A DNA stretch of 64,000 bases. Source: Lacisediminihabitans changchengi (GTDB lineage: Bacteria > Actinomycetota > Actinomycetes > Actinomycetales > Microbacteriaceae). Below the pieces are notes generated by a model, which was given only the letters and a program-made list of their open reading frames with translations, was not told the origin of the DNA and did not search any database. Positions within the stretch are counted from its first letter, which is position 1. Every line of letters starts with the position of its first letter. The stretch covers positions 558,001 through 622,000 of the forward strand of contig NZ_JAEPES010000001.1 in assembly GCF_016634425.1 (NCBI RefSeq), written 5' to 3'. Position numbers and translations under genes: made by a program. This document shows positions 31,115 through 40,511 of this stretch, one piece after another.

Positions 31115-32029
31115 ATGGCGAAAAAGATCCTGCTCGACTGTGACCCCGGTCTCGACGACGCGTTGGCGCTGTTGCTCGCGCACGGCGATCCTGATCTCGA
31201 GCTGGTCGCCGTCACCACCGTGGGCGGCAATGTCGGTCTGCCGCTGACCACCAGGAACGCGCTCGAGTTGCGGGATTATCTCGGCTTCGACGCCCCCGTC
31301 GCCGCCGGGGCTGGCGAACCGCTGGTCGGACCGACCCGCGACGCGTCCGCGGTGCACGGCGAAACCGGTCTCGGCAGCACCAACCTCCCGGCCGCCACCA
31401 CGCCGCTGGACAACCGTCACGCGGTCGAGGTCATCATTGACACCCTGCGCGCGCAGCCCGGCGCCATCCACCTGGTCGCCACCGGGCCGCTCACCAATAT
31501 CGCGCTGGCGCTCAAGCAGGAGCCGGCCATCGCCCGCTGGGCGGCGTCGTTCACCATCATGGGCGGATCGTTCACCCGCGGCAATGCCACCCCGGCGGCG
31601 GAATTCAACATCTACGCCGACCCCGAGGCCGCGCGCATCGTGTTCGACGCCGACTGGCGCGTGACCATGATCGGCCTCGACGTGACACTGCAGGCGCAGG
31701 TGAATGGCTCGGTGATCGAGCGACTCGCCGCCCACGGGCTGCTCGCGGAGGAGTTCATCCTGCCGCTCGCCACCTTCTGGGCCGGCGACACCGACGGGCA
31801 GGCGGTGCACGACGTCTGCGCGGTCGCCTACGTCTCGCGTCCCGACCTGTTCGCCGGAAGGAGCGCCAGAGTGGATGTCGAGACCCGCGGCCAGTTCACC
31901 CTCGGGGCGACCGTGGTCGACTTCGAATCCGCCGAGCCGAACGCCTTCGTGCCGGTCAGCCTCGACGTTGCAGGGTTCTGGGCCTACGTCGAGCACGTCT
32001 ACGGGCAGGTCGCCACAAACCATGGCTGA
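31115..32029 (+). CDS. Inosine-uridine preferring nucleoside hydrolase
   Basis: 304 aa. It cleaves the N-glycosidic bond of ribonucleosides in salvage. The calcium-binding, active-site motif DCDPGLDDALALLL is at residues ~8-21. Further family blocks are VTTVGGNVGL, HLVATGPLTNIALAL, FTIMGGSFTRGN and the catalytic His region VHDVCAVAY. The length is normal. It overlaps the helicase gene by eight bases, an arrangement that couples translation although no functional link is evident. Confidence 0.94.
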   Translation: MAKKILLDCDPGLDDALALLLAHGDPDLELVAVTTVGGNVGLPLTTRNALELRDYLGFDAPVAAGAGEPLVGPTRDASAVHGETGLGSTNLPAATTPLDNRHAVEVIIDTLRAQPGAIHLVATGPLTNIALALKQEPAIARWAASFTIMGGSFTRGNATPAAEFNIYADPEAARIVFDADWRVTMIGLDVTLQAQVNGSVIERLAAHGLLAEEFILPLATFWAGDTDGQAVHDVCAVAYVSRPDLFAGRSARVDVETRGQFTLGATVVDFESAEPNAFVPVSLDVAGFWAYVEHVYGQVATNHG

Positions 32030-34562
32030 CCTGCTGCTCGACCGCATCGACCGCACCGCCGCCTACGATCCCGACTCGGTCTTCGACCAGTTCGTCGAAT
32101 GGGCGGGCGGGCGCGGGCTGAGCCTGTATCCGGCGCAGGAGGAGGCGATCATCGAGATCGTCTCTGGAGCGAACCTCATCCTCAGCACCCCCACCGGCAC
32201 GGGCAAGTCGCTGGTCGCTATCGGCGCCCACTTCGCCGCACTCGCGCAGGGCAAGCGCACCTACTACACCGCGCCGATCAAGGCGCTGGTGTCGGAGAAA
32301 TTCTTCGCCCTGGTCGAGATCTTCGGCGCCGAGAACGTGGGCATGGTCACCGGCGACTCCAGCGTCAACGCCGATGCGCCCATCATCTGCTGCACGGCGG
32401 AGATCCTCGCCAACCTCGCGCTTCGCCATGGCGAGGATGCCCCGGTCGACCAGGTGGTGATGGACGAGTTCCACTTCTACTCCGACCCCGAACGCGGCTG
32501 GGCCTGGCAGGTGCCGCTGCTGACGCTGCCGCGGGTGCAGTTCATCCTCATGTCAGCGACGCTGGGGGATGTCGACTGGCTCGCCAAAGACCTTACGAAG
32601 CGGAACTCCCGCGAGACCGCCGTCGTCACCGGGGTCGATCGCCCGGTGCCGCTGCACTATTCCTACGTCACCACGCCCGTGCACGAGACCGTCGAGGATC
32701 TGCTCGGTACCGCCCAGGCGCCGATCTATATCGTCCACTTCTCCCAGCTCGCGGCGCTGGAGCGGGCTCAGGCCCTCACCAGCGTGAAGATCGCGAGCCG
32801 GGAGCAGCGCGACGAGATTGCCGAGGCGATCGGCGACTTCCGCTTCACCACCAACTTCGGACGAACCCTGAGCCGCCTCATCCGTTCCGGTATCGGTGTG
32901 CATCACGCCGGCATGCTGCCCAAGTACCGCCGGCTGGTCGAGCAGCTCGCCCAGCAGGGACTGCTCAAGGTGATCTGTGGAACGGACACGCTCGGCGTCG
33001 GCATCAACGTGCCGATCCGCACCGTGCTGCTCACCGCGCTGACCAAATTCGATGGCACCAAGATGCGGCAGCTAAGCGCGCGCGAATTTCACCAGATCGC
33101 CGGTCGCGCGGGTCGCGCGGGCTACGACACCGCCGGCACTGTCATCGTTCAGGCGCCCGAGCACGAGACCGAGAACGCGCGCCTGCTCTCCAAGGCCGGT
33201 GACGACCCGAAGAAGATCAAGAAGATCGTGCGCAAGCGGGCGCCAGACGGCTTCGTGTCGTGGGGCGAGGCGAGCTTCCAGCGCCTGGTCGCGGCGCAGC
33301 CGGAGACCCTCACCTCGAGCATGCAGATCAGCCACGCCATGGTGCTGAATGTGATCGGTCGCGGCGGCAAGCCCTTCGACGAGCTGCGCGCTCTGATCGA
33401 GAACAACCACGAGCCGCGGCCGCGCCAGCGCGAACTCGCCCGGCAGGCGCTCGCGATCTACCGCACCCTGCGCACCGCCGAGATCGTTCAACAGAGTCCG
33501 GATGGCGCGATCACCCTCACCGTCGACCTGCAGCAGAACTTCGCGCTCAACCAGCCGCTCTCCCCGTTCGCGCTCGCCGTGTTCGACCTGCTGCAGCCGG
33601 CCGACCCTTCGACGAGTTCAGGGACCGCGGTGCAGACGAGCCCGACCTACGCGCTCGACCTGATCTCGGTGCTCGAGGCAACGCTCGACGACCCGCGCCC
33701 GGTGCTCTCGGCCCAGCAGCACATGGCCCGCGGCGAGGCCATCGCCGCGATGAAGAGCGAGGGCATCGAGTACGAGCAGCGCATGGAACTGCTCGAGGAG
33801 ATCACCTGGCCGAAGCCGCTCGACGAGCTGCTGGATGCCGCCTTCCAGACCTACCGCGCGTCGCAGCCGTGGGTCGGTGACTTCGAACTCAGCCCCAAGT
33901 CGGTCGTGCGCGACCTGTATGAGCGGGCGATGACCTTCAACGACTTCATCGGTTTCTACAAGTTGAACCGCTCCGAAGGGCTGGTGCTGCGCTACCTCTC
34001 CGATGCATACAAAGCGGCTCGCCAGACCATCCCCGACGAGGCCAAGACCGAAGAACTGCTCGACCTCATCGAGTGGCTTGGCGAACTCGTGCGTCAGGTT
34101 GACTCGAGCCTGCTCGACGAGTGGGAGCAGCTGATCAACCCGGCTGCGGCACCGGATGTCGCGGCTCCCGTTCTGCCACCGACGCCGCACCACGTCACCA
34201 GCAACATCCGTGCCTTCAGGATTCTCGTGCGCAACGAGCTGTTTCGTCGGGTGCAGCTGGCCGCCCTCGAGGACTACGAGCAGCTGGGAGAACTGGATGC
34301 CGCGGCCGGCTTCGACGCGGACGCCTGGGGCGACGCCATGGACGCCTACTTCGAGGCGCACAACAACCTCGGAACCGGCGGCGATGCGCGCAGCTCCGCC
34401 ATGCTCATCGTGGAGGAGGGCGCGCAGCAGTGGACGGTGCGCCAGATCTTCGACGACCCGGCCGGCGATCACGACTGGGGGATCAGCGCCACGATCGACC
34501 TCGCCGAGTCGAACGAGGCGGGAGTTGCGGTCGTGCGGGTGACCGGGGTCGGGATGCTGTAA
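32022..34562 (+). CDS. Ski2-like DEAD/DEAH helicase with DUF3516 C-terminal region
   Basis: 846 aa from the ATG at 32022. Motif I STPTGTGKSL (residues ~54-63), DEFH-type motif II MDEFHFYSD, motif III MSATLGD and motif VI HQIAGRAGRAGYD identify a superfamily 2 RNA/DNA helicase of the Ski2/Mtr4 kind. The C-terminal ~380 residues match the DUF3516 region found in actinobacterial members. Around residue 530 the segment PSTSSGTA is encoded by a dispersed repeat element inserted in frame (33605-33627). A role in RNA processing or decay is likely by family. Confidence 0.9.
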   Translation: MADLLLDRIDRTAAYDPDSVFDQFVEWAGGRGLSLYPAQEEAIIEIVSGANLILSTPTGTGKSLVAIGAHFAALAQGKRTYYTAPIKALVSEKFFALVEIFGAENVGMVTGDSSVNADAPIICCTAEILANLALRHGEDAPVDQVVMDEFHFYSDPERGWAWQVPLLTLPRVQFILMSATLGDVDWLAKDLTKRNSRETAVVTGVDRPVPLHYSYVTTPVHETVEDLLGTAQAPIYIVHFSQLAALERAQALTSVKIASREQRDEIAEAIGDFRFTTNFGRTLSRLIRSGIGVHHAGMLPKYRRLVEQLAQQGLLKVICGTDTLGVGINVPIRTVLLTALTKFDGTKMRQLSAREFHQIAGRAGRAGYDTAGTVIVQAPEHETENARLLSKAGDDPKKIKKIVRKRAPDGFVSWGEASFQRLVAAQPETLTSSMQISHAMVLNVIGRGGKPFDELRALIENNHEPRPRQRELARQALAIYRTLRTAEIVQQSPDGAITLTVDLQQNFALNQPLSPFALAVFDLLQPADPSTSSGTAVQTSPTYALDLISVLEATLDDPRPVLSAQQHMARGEAIAAMKSEGIEYEQRMELLEEITWPKPLDELLDAAFQTYRASQPWVGDFELSPKSVVRDLYERAMTFNDFIGFYKLNRSEGLVLRYLSDAYKAARQTIPDEAKTEELLDLIEWLGELVRQVDSSLLDEWEQLINPAAAPDVAAPVLPPTPHHVTSNIRAFRILVRNELFRRVQLAALEDYEQLGELDAAAGFDADAWGDAMDAYFEAHNNLGTGGDARSSAMLIVEEGAQQWTVRQIFDDPAGDHDWGISATIDLAESNEAGVAVVRVTGVGML
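33605..33627 (+). repeat. Dispersed repeat inside the helicase gene
   Basis: CCCTTCGACGAGTTCAGGG-type sequence of 23 bases, differing by one base from 41356-41378 and related to 34565-34586. It encodes PSTSSGTA in the helicase without breaking the frame. Confidence 0.75.
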
Positions 34563-34564
34563 CG

Positions 34565-34586
34565 CCCTTCGACACGCTCAGGGTCG
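34565..34586 (+). repeat. Dispersed repeat after the helicase gene
   Basis: CCCTTCGACACGCTCAGGG, followed by TCG; same family as 33605-33627 and 41356-41378. It starts three bases after the helicase stop. Confidence 0.65.
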
Positions 34587-34617
34587 TTCGGCCATTCGTC
34601 CAGGCTATAGGCGAGCG

Positions 34618-34623
34618 TAGGCT
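34618..34623 (+). promoter_or_regulatory. -10 box, leaderless start
   Basis: TAGGCT followed by six bases and the ATG at 34630. Confidence 0.45.
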
Positions 34624-34629
34624 CGCAGC

Positions 34630-35304
34630 ATGACCGTGTGGAGGGATGCCGCAGACATCGTCGGCGACCGGCTCTACGCGATGCGCCAGCAGGCCCGGCT
34701 GCCGTTCGAACAGCAGAGTCCGGTGATCCGCTACCGCGGCGGTCGTCTCGCCCCGGTGCTCCTCATCCCCGGCGTGTACGAGACCTGGCAGTTCATGCGG
34801 CCGCTGGGCGACTACCTGCACGGGCTCGGGCATCCGATCCATGCGCTTACCGAACTCGGCTACAACCGGAAGACGATCGCGGCTACGGCCTCGATGGCGC
34901 AGGCGTATCTCGACGCGAACGATCTGCGCGAAGTGATTCTGATCGGGCATAGCAAGGGCGGCATCATCGGCAAGCACATGATGGTGACGGATGACGTCTC
35001 CGGCCGCATCGCGCAGCTGATCGCCGTCAACTCGCCCTTCGGCGGCTCCTCGCTCGCTCGGTTCGCGCCGAACCCGGCTCTTCGCGTCTTCGACCCGCGC
35101 AACGAACTGATCGTCACGCTCGCGAAGAACATCGACATCAACGCACGCATCACCTCGATCTACTCACGGCTCGACCCGATCATCCCGGGTGGCAGTCGCC
35201 TCGACGGTGCGACCAACATCGAGCTGCCCATGGTGGGTCACTTTCGGCCACTTGGATCGCCGGATTTATTCCGCGAAGTCGGCTCGGCCATAGCCGCGAG
35301 GTAG
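34630..35304 (+). CDS. Alpha/beta hydrolase, lipase-like
   Basis: 224 aa. The sequence VLLIPGVYETWQFMRPLGDY gives the oxyanion region, GHSKGG the nucleophile elbow (Ser around residue 109) and LPMVGHFRPL the catalytic His. These match bacterial triacylglycerol lipase/PGAP1-like proteins of compact size without a signal peptide, so it acts in the cytoplasm or at the inner face of the membrane. Leaderless start is likely. The MFS gene follows after 13 bases in the same direction and may be co-transcribed. Confidence 0.86.
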   Translation: MTVWRDAADIVGDRLYAMRQQARLPFEQQSPVIRYRGGRLAPVLLIPGVYETWQFMRPLGDYLHGLGHPIHALTELGYNRKTIAATASMAQAYLDANDLREVILIGHSKGGIIGKHMMVTDDVSGRIAQLIAVNSPFGGSSLARFAPNPALRVFDPRNELIVTLAKNIDINARITSIYSRLDPIIPGGSRLDGATNIELPMVGHFRPLGSPDLFREVGSAIAAR

Positions 35305-35317
35305 AAGAATAAGCCGC

Positions 35318-36772
35318 ATGTTGCAGAGACATCAGAAGCTCGTTCTCGCCATCGCGATCCTCGCCTCCTTCGTCTCGTTTCTCGACGGCTCTGTCGTGCA
35401 GGTGGCCCTGCCGGCGATCCAGCGCGAGCTCGGCGGCGGTCTGAGCACCCAGCAGTGGGTGGTCGACGCCTACCTGATCACCCTCGGCTCGCTGATCCTG
35501 CTGGCCGGCTCGCTGTCGGATGTCTACGGCCGCATCGTCATCCTGCGCGTGGGGTTGATCGGTTTCGGCGTCGCCTCCATCGTCTGTTTCGCCGCCGTAT
35601 CGCCGGAGATGCTGATCGCCGCCCGGGCGGTGCAGGGAATCGCCGGGGCGCTTCTTGTTCCGAGTTCGCTCGCGATCATCCTGTCGAATTTCACTGGGGC
35701 GGCCCAGGCGAAGGCGATCGGGCAGTGGACGGCGTTCACGAGCGTCGCCTTCATCGCGGGGCCGCTGCTCGGCGGGATCTTCGTCGACACGATCTCCTGG
35801 CGTTACATCTTCGCGATCAATGTGGTGCCGATCGCAACCGCCCTGGTGCTGCTCGCCGTGCTGAAGCAGAAGGATGTGCGCGATCATGGGGTGAAGATCG
35901 ACTACCCGGGCGCGGTGCTGGGGGTGATCGGCCTCGGGCTCCCGGTCTTCGCGCTGATCGAACAGGGAAATCTCGGCTGGGGGAATCCCCTGATCTGGGG
36001 CTCGATGACGCTCGGGCTGCTCGCCTTTGCCGGGTTCATCGTTCGGGAGAGGTTCGCCAGGCAGCCGATGATGCCGCTCGGCCTGTTTCGGGTGCGCAAC
36101 TTCGCGATGGGCAACATCGCCACTGCCGCCATCTACGCGGCCCTGTCGCTCGGTGGTTTCGTGCTCACCATCTTTCTGCAGCAGGTGGGGCAGTACAGTG
36201 CCCTGTTCGCCGGGCTCGCGTTTCTCCCGGTCACAATCATCAGCACCCTCCTCTCGTCGTATGTCGGAGCATTGGCCGGGCGACTCGGTCCGCGCTTATT
36301 CATGACGGTCGGGCCGATCATCGGCGGCCTGGGCTACCTGTACTTTCTGTTCTCCGACACGCGGCCGAACTACTGGACCGAGATTCTGCCCGGCGTGATC
36401 CTCTTCGGGTTGGGGCTCACGATCACGGTGGCACCGCTCACCAGCGCGATCCTCGGATCGATCAGCTCTGCCCAGTCGGGGATCGGCTCGGCCATCAATA
36501 ACGCCGTTGCCCGGGTGGCTGGTCTGATCGCGACGGCACTCGTGGGAATCATCGCCGGAAGTCAGATCGGCCTTGGTGGCTTCGACCGCGCGATGATCGT
36601 GACCGGGGCTCTCCTGATCATCGGCGGAATCATTTCGTTCATCGGCATCCGCAATCTGCCCGCACTGACCGCATCGACGGATGCCGCGGCCCCCGCATCG
36701 CCCGCAGCCCCCGCCCCATCAGCAGGCCCGGGCGCCGTGCCCGCGCCCCCTGCCGGCGGGCCCGCGAGCTAG
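35318..36772 (+). CDS. MFS drug exporter, DHA2 (14-helix) family
   Basis: 484 aa. It shows repeated hydrophobic helices and the conserved motif C of proton-driven exporters, with FLDGSVVQVALPAIQREL in helix 1 and WVVDAYLITLGSLILLAGSL in helix 2, followed by SDVYGRI (motif A). The length and pattern fit EmrB/QacA-type proteins with 14 segments. The C-terminal ~35 residues are Ala/Pro-rich and non-membrane. Substrate unknown; small toxic compounds are usual for the family. Confidence 0.9.
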   Translation: MLQRHQKLVLAIAILASFVSFLDGSVVQVALPAIQRELGGGLSTQQWVVDAYLITLGSLILLAGSLSDVYGRIVILRVGLIGFGVASIVCFAAVSPEMLIAARAVQGIAGALLVPSSLAIILSNFTGAAQAKAIGQWTAFTSVAFIAGPLLGGIFVDTISWRYIFAINVVPIATALVLLAVLKQKDVRDHGVKIDYPGAVLGVIGLGLPVFALIEQGNLGWGNPLIWGSMTLGLLAFAGFIVRERFARQPMMPLGLFRVRNFAMGNIATAAIYAALSLGGFVLTIFLQQVGQYSALFAGLAFLPVTIISTLLSSYVGALAGRLGPRLFMTVGPIIGGLGYLYFLFSDTRPNYWTEILPGVILFGLGLTITVAPLTSAILGSISSAQSGIGSAINNAVARVAGLIATALVGIIAGSQIGLGGFDRAMIVTGALLIIGGIISFIGIRNLPALTASTDAAAPASPAAPAPSAGPGAVPAPPAGGPAS

Positions 36773-36780
36773 CCGTACGG

Positions 36781-37611
36781 TCAGCCGAGCAGGCGGTCGC
36801 CGCTGAACACCAGCAGCACGACGTTGACCAGCGCAGCGGCGATGATCAGCTGAAACAGCAGCCGCGTCGGCGGGCGCCGCAGCACGACCGCGATCGCGGC
36901 GGCGAGCAGGAGGGTGATCGCGAGGCCGACCCACTGCACCGGGATTTTCGCGCCAGAGGGACCGACGAAAGCGAACACCGCGCCCAGCCCGAGCGCTACC
37001 CAGATGACCACGCCGGATGCCCGGCGCCCGATGCGGTGCGGGAGCCCGGCGATGCCGGTGCGGGCATCGTCCTCGAGATCGGGCAGCACGTTGGCAAAAT
37101 GGGCTGCGACGCCGAGCATGGCGCCGAGGCCGAACGCCCACGGCGCCGCGAATACCGGGTCCGGTCGCGACAGCGTGGCGACGGAGGGCAGCAGGCCGAA
37201 GCCCACGATATAGGGCAGCACCGAGATCGGCGTGTTCTTCAGGCCGGCGTTGTAGGCCCAGGCCGCGCCGATGAAGACCGCATGGGTGATGGTCGCCCAG
37301 AGCCCGAGTGGCACGGTAAGCAGCACTCCCAGGGCGGCGGCCGCGATCGCGCTCGCCCGCACCAGGCGGACGCTGACCAGACCAAGCGCGACTGGCTTGT
37401 CGGTGCGTCCGACCGCCCGGTCTCGCTCGGCATCCAGCCAATCGTTGGAGAGCCCGACCGAGACCTGGTTGGCCAACACCGCGAGGCCGAGCAGCACGAT
37501 GCGCCACGGTGCGAGGTGCAGGCCGATGCCGAGCAGCACGGCGACGACGGTGACTGCGAGTCCCGGCCCGGGATGTGTCGACAGCGCGAGCGCGCGGAGT
37601 CGAGAGGCCAT
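36781..37611 (-). CDS. UbiA-family prenyltransferase
   Basis: 276 aa, about eight to nine membrane helices. The first Asp-rich motif is NDWLDAERD (residues ~55-63), followed by DKPVALG; the second is NVLPDLEDDARTG. These bind the prenyl diphosphate through magnesium. The acceptor cannot be told from sequence; the protein resembles small actinobacterial UbiA proteins rather than clear MenA. TAACAT lies six bases before the ATG (37618-37623). It is convergent with the MFS gene, eight bases apart. Confidence 0.87.
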   Translation of the reverse strand: MASRLRALALSTHPGPGLAVTVVAVLLGIGLHLAPWRIVLLGLAVLANQVSVGLSNDWLDAERDRAVGRTDKPVALGLVSVRLVRASAIAAAALGVLLTVPLGLWATITHAVFIGAAWAYNAGLKNTPISVLPYIVGFGLLPSVATLSRPDPVFAAPWAFGLGAMLGVAAHFANVLPDLEDDARTGIAGLPHRIGRRASGVVIWVALGLGAVFAFVGPSGAKIPVQWVGLAITLLLAAAIAVVLRRPPTRLLFQLIIAAALVNVVLLVFSGDRLLG

Positions 37612-37617
37612 GGGCCC

Positions 37618-37623
37618 ATGTTA
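37618..37623 (-). promoter_or_regulatory. -10 box of the UbiA-family gene
   Basis: On the minus strand TAACAT, then GGGCCC, then ATG: a leaderless start. Its divergent partner at 37683-37688 has the same layout. Confidence 0.45.
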
Positions 37624-37682
37624 CGTCGACGCAGCCTCAGCTTCGGCGGCGCGGCCCGCGGTGAGGGGGCCTTACTTCGCAC

Positions 37683-37688
37683 TAAATT
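37683..37688 (+). promoter_or_regulatory. -10 box, leaderless start
   Basis: TAAATT followed by GGGGGC and the ATG at 37695. The six G/C bases could also serve as a short ribosome site, but the spacing fits a leaderless start better. Confidence 0.45.
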
Positions 37689-37694
37689 GGGGGC

Positions 37695-38186
37695 ATGACG
37701 TTTGTTCCATCTGCCGGCTCGCTTGCCGAGTTGTTGCCGGGTAGCTGGCACATCGGCGCCACCAATTTTCCGATGTGGCTGCGCGGCGACCGCCTGAACC
37801 CGACGCTCAGCTACGAAGTGCGCTCCGAACAGCCGCTCAAATTTCTCGACACCGTGACGTACAGCACTCGGGCAGGCGTGCGGAAGTCGATCGTGGGGGT
37901 CGACACCCTCCGTGGCGACGGGCTCGTATGGCGCGGGCGCGGAATCCTGTTGCCGTTCCGCAGCCACTGGAAAGTCGAGGGGACCGGGCCGTCTGACGAG
38001 TTCGTCGTCACCCGGTTCTCGAAGTCGCTGGTGACTCCGGCCGGTGTCGACATCATGGTGCGGCACGGTGCCAGGCTCGATTCCCAGGAGCTCAGAACCA
38101 TCGTCGCCACGAGCGCAGGCGAGTTCGGTCTCACCCCCGAGGACCTCGCGACGCTCACCTGGCTCGAGCTGCCCGCCAGCGCATAG
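37695..38186 (+). CDS. Lipocalin-like hypothetical protein
   Basis: 163 aa, soluble. The pattern GSWHIGATNFPMWLRGDRLNPTLSYEV, read over residues ~16-42, and later GDGLVWRGRGILLPFRSHWKV suggest a small beta barrel like lipocalins or nitrobindin-like proteins, found in actinobacteria and fungi without known function. It is divergent from the UbiA-family gene with 83 bases between and convergent with the following hydrolase, only eight bases apart. Confidence 0.7.
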   Translation: MTFVPSAGSLAELLPGSWHIGATNFPMWLRGDRLNPTLSYEVRSEQPLKFLDTVTYSTRAGVRKSIVGVDTLRGDGLVWRGRGILLPFRSHWKVEGTGPSDEFVVTRFSKSLVTPAGVDIMVRHGARLDSQELRTIVATSAGEFGLTPEDLATLTWLELPASA

Positions 38187-38194
38187 CGCGAAAC

Positions 38195-39121
38195 CTAGCC
38201 CGCGAAACCTAGCGCCGCGAGTACCTCTCGGGGCCTCTCGACCGGGCCGAAGTGGCCGCAGTCCGGGATGACCGTGTGCACGGAGTGGGGCAGGAGTCGG
38301 CCGAGCTGATCCAGGTCGGAGGGGGAGACGAAGACATCTCGATCGCCCTTCAGCGCGCGCACCGGGCAGCTGATTGCGCCCCAGAGCGCCTCGGCAGGAT
38401 ACGCACGGGTCGCCCGGGCCGCCGCGCTGAACGACCGCGGTCGAAGCTCGTGCGCGAGAGCGTCGATCTGTGATCGCGGTACCCGAAACGGATGCCGGAA
38501 CAGCGGGGAGGTCGCCAGCCGCAGCAGCCCGATCCGGTCGACGCCCCGCACGAACGCGCGCCCGGAAGCACCGAGCGGCGCGAGCACCTGCATCACGCGC
38601 CACAGCATGACGAAGCCCGGTAATTGCCCGAACCGGCGCAACGGATGCTCGACCGTCCGCATCACCGAAAACGTGGTTCCCGACACGAGGCCGACATCTC
38701 GGGTGCGCTCGGGCCACGTCGCCGCCATGTGCAGCGCGACGAAGCCGCCGAGCGAATGCCCCACGAGGCGCCACTCGGTGTACCCGAGCCGAAAGACGAC
38801 GTCGCGCACCAGCGTGCTGATGGCGAGCACGGTCTGGTCGGCGTGTGCCGCGAGCGTCGCCGAGCCCCAGCCCGGCAGATCGAGCAGCACCGTCTCGCCG
38901 AGGTCGACACCGTCTTCCCGTGCGGCGAGAAGGAGCGGAGTCCAGGTGGTCCACGACCCGGCGGCACCGTGCAGAAACACCGTGGCGATCGTCGACTGCC
39001 GCGCAGGGGGATGCCGCGCGACGCAGCTTCCCAGGTCGCTCGAGACCGTCGTCGTGACCAATCCGAAGGCGGAAGGATCGGTGTGTAGCTCGAAGGGGCC
39101 ATAGCCGGGAACGGCGGTCAA
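38195..39121 (-). CDS. Alpha/beta-fold hydrolase
   Basis: 308 aa from a TTG at 39121 that overlaps the upstream stop (TTGA), giving MTAVPGYGPFELHTD. Fold landmarks: TVFLHGAAGSWTTW (oxyanion), GHSLGGFVAL (nucleophile Ser), Asp in ALKGDRDVFVS and His in IPDCGHFGPVERP. The cap region between is helical and rich in Arg. It is a serine hydrolase of unknown substrate, translationally coupled with the FUSC-family gene. Confidence 0.87.
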   Translation of the reverse strand: MTAVPGYGPFELHTDPSAFGLVTTTVSSDLGSCVARHPPARQSTIATVFLHGAAGSWTTWTPLLLAAREDGVDLGETVLLDLPGWGSATLAAHADQTVLAISTLVRDVVFRLGYTEWRLVGHSLGGFVALHMAATWPERTRDVGLVSGTTFSVMRTVEHPLRRFGQLPGFVMLWRVMQVLAPLGASGRAFVRGVDRIGLLRLATSPLFRHPFRVPRSQIDALAHELRPRSFSAAARATRAYPAEALWGAISCPVRALKGDRDVFVSPSDLDQLGRLLPHSVHTVIPDCGHFGPVERPREVLAALGFAG

Positions 39122-40158
39122 TCCGGGTCTCCGACGATCTCGTCGCGCACCCGGCGCAGATCCTCGAGCAGGAAGCCGACCAGCACCCAATTCTCCTCGT
39201 CGGGGCGCAACACCACCAAGGGCGCGGTCAGGGCGGGGAGCTCCGCGGTCACGGGCGGCGGTTCGTCCGCCCCGCGGGGGGTCCGGGTCAGCAGCAACAG
39301 GTCGTGGGCGGCGCGGTCGAGTTCCGTGGCGATCGACTGCACCACGGCATCCGCCGTGAGGGTGACGTCGTAACGGTCGCGCACGGCACGCGCCATGCCG
39401 GGAACCCGGGTGGCGAGCACGGTAAGGGTGTCGAGGAAGGCGCGGTCGCGCACGAGCTGCCGGCGATGCTTGCCGCCGCGGGGGTTGAGCGTGAGGCTCT
39501 CCTCTGCGCTGTCCAGGCCGGCAGCGGCCGTCTCGCGCAGACCGCGAAGGGTGCGGGCTCGCTCGAGCACCGCCTCCACGCCCGTGCTGTCGGTGGGGGT
39601 ACGCAGAATGCGGGCGAGATCGCTGAGGGTTGCCGCGATCTCCTCGGCAAGCCGGGTGACCGCGTCATGGGCGGGACCGAACAGCACCGGGGGCACGACG
39701 AGCACATTCACGGCGAGGCCGATCACGGCGCCGATCACCGTCTCCACGATTCGGTCGAACGCGTAGCCGGGGGTCTGCAAGCCGAGGGCGAGCACCAACA
39801 TCGCGCTGATCGGAATCTGGTTGGCCGAGCCCGGGGAGAGTCGCAAGGCCCAGGCGAGCAGCAGGGCTACGACGATGATGCCGAGCACCACCCAGGTGGA
39901 GTTGCCGAACAGATCAGCCGCGGCGTAGGCGAGCAGAACACCGACGATGACACCGACGCTGCGCTCGACGCCCTTGGCGAGAGATTGGTTGACGCTCGGG
40001 GCGACGACGAGCAATGCCGCAATCGCGGCGAAGATCGGCAGCGGCTGATTCAGCAGCAGTGCACACGCGAGCCAGGCGACGACGGCGGCGATGGAGGTCT
40101 TGACGACCTGCAGCAGCGGGCTGCGAGATGATGCTCGCAGGGAGGCGATCGGTCGCAT
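39118..40158 (-). CDS. FUSC-family (aromatic acid exporter-like) membrane protein
   Basis: 346 aa. The N-terminal half has about six membrane helices (for example VVKTSIAAVVAWLACALLL and GVIVGVLLAYAAADLFG), and the C-terminal half is cytoplasmic and helical. This fits FUSC/ArAE proteins related to fusaric-acid and aromatic-acid efflux. TACTCT lies six bases before the ATG (40165-40170). Its stop overlaps the next gene, suggesting the hydrolase acts on the same compound, but that is a guess from coupling. Confidence 0.85.
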   Translation of the reverse strand: MRPIASLRASSRSPLLQVVKTSIAAVVAWLACALLLNQPLPIFAAIAALLVVAPSVNQSLAKGVERSVGVIVGVLLAYAAADLFGNSTWVVLGIIVVALLLAWALRLSPGSANQIPISAMLVLALGLQTPGYAFDRIVETVIGAVIGLAVNVLVVPPVLFGPAHDAVTRLAEEIAATLSDLARILRTPTDSTGVEAVLERARTLRGLRETAAAGLDSAEESLTLNPRGGKHRRQLVRDRAFLDTLTVLATRVPGMARAVRDRYDVTLTADAVVQSIATELDRAAHDLLLLTRTPRGADEPPPVTAELPALTAPLVVLRPDEENWVLVGFLLEDLRRVRDEIVGDPD

Positions 40159-40164
40159 CCTGCC

Positions 40165-40170
40165 AGAGTA
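40165..40170 (-). promoter_or_regulatory. -10 box of the FUSC-family gene
   Basis: On the minus strand TACTCT, then GGCAGG, then ATG at 40158. GGCAGG could also pair weakly with 16S rRNA. Confidence 0.4.
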
Positions 40171-40211
40171 TCCCGGGTGTTTCGTATCCTCGGGTGTTTC
40201 GGTTGCCCCGG

Positions 40212-40511
40212 CTATTTCGTTGAAAGCTGGTATCCGCTCGGGAGGCTGGATCCCGGAGTCGTCGAGGAGGCCGTGGTGGCGCTCGCGGCCCCACCGACGG
40301 CAAGGCTGAGCGCTAGGGCACTCATGACGATGCCGACGGCAGAGACTCCGCTCGCCACTGCCGAGGCGGGGGTAAGACCTCGGTCGCGGCGGGCGTTGCG
40401 CACGATGACCGCGATCACCACGAGGCTGACGGTTGCCAGGGCAACCGTCAGCATCAGCGGGACGGTGAACGCGGCGCTGACCGCGGGTACGGTTTCGAGC
40501 GCTCGATTCAT
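40212..40511 (-). CDS. Small membrane protein, unknown
   Basis: 99 aa from the ATG at 40511 (MNRALETV), which has GAGAGGA seven to eight bases upstream. Two hydrophobic segments are seen, FTVPLMLTVALATVSLVVIAV and GVSAVGIVMSALALSLAVGG, with a basic stretch RNARRDRG between, and a Ser/Thr-rich tail. No family recognised. It stands alone upstream of the FUSC gene on the same strand, 53 bases away. Confidence 0.65.
   Translation of the reverse strand: MNRALETVPAVSAAFTVPLMLTVALATVSLVVIAVIVRNARRDRGLTPASAVASGVSAVGIVMSALALSLAVGGAASATTASSTTPGSSLPSGYQLSTK

Noticed and set aside
30712..31251. Minus-strand frame of 179 codons over the repeat spacer
   Set aside because: It is made up of the inverted repeats and overlaps the nucleoside hydrolase gene start; no known protein features.
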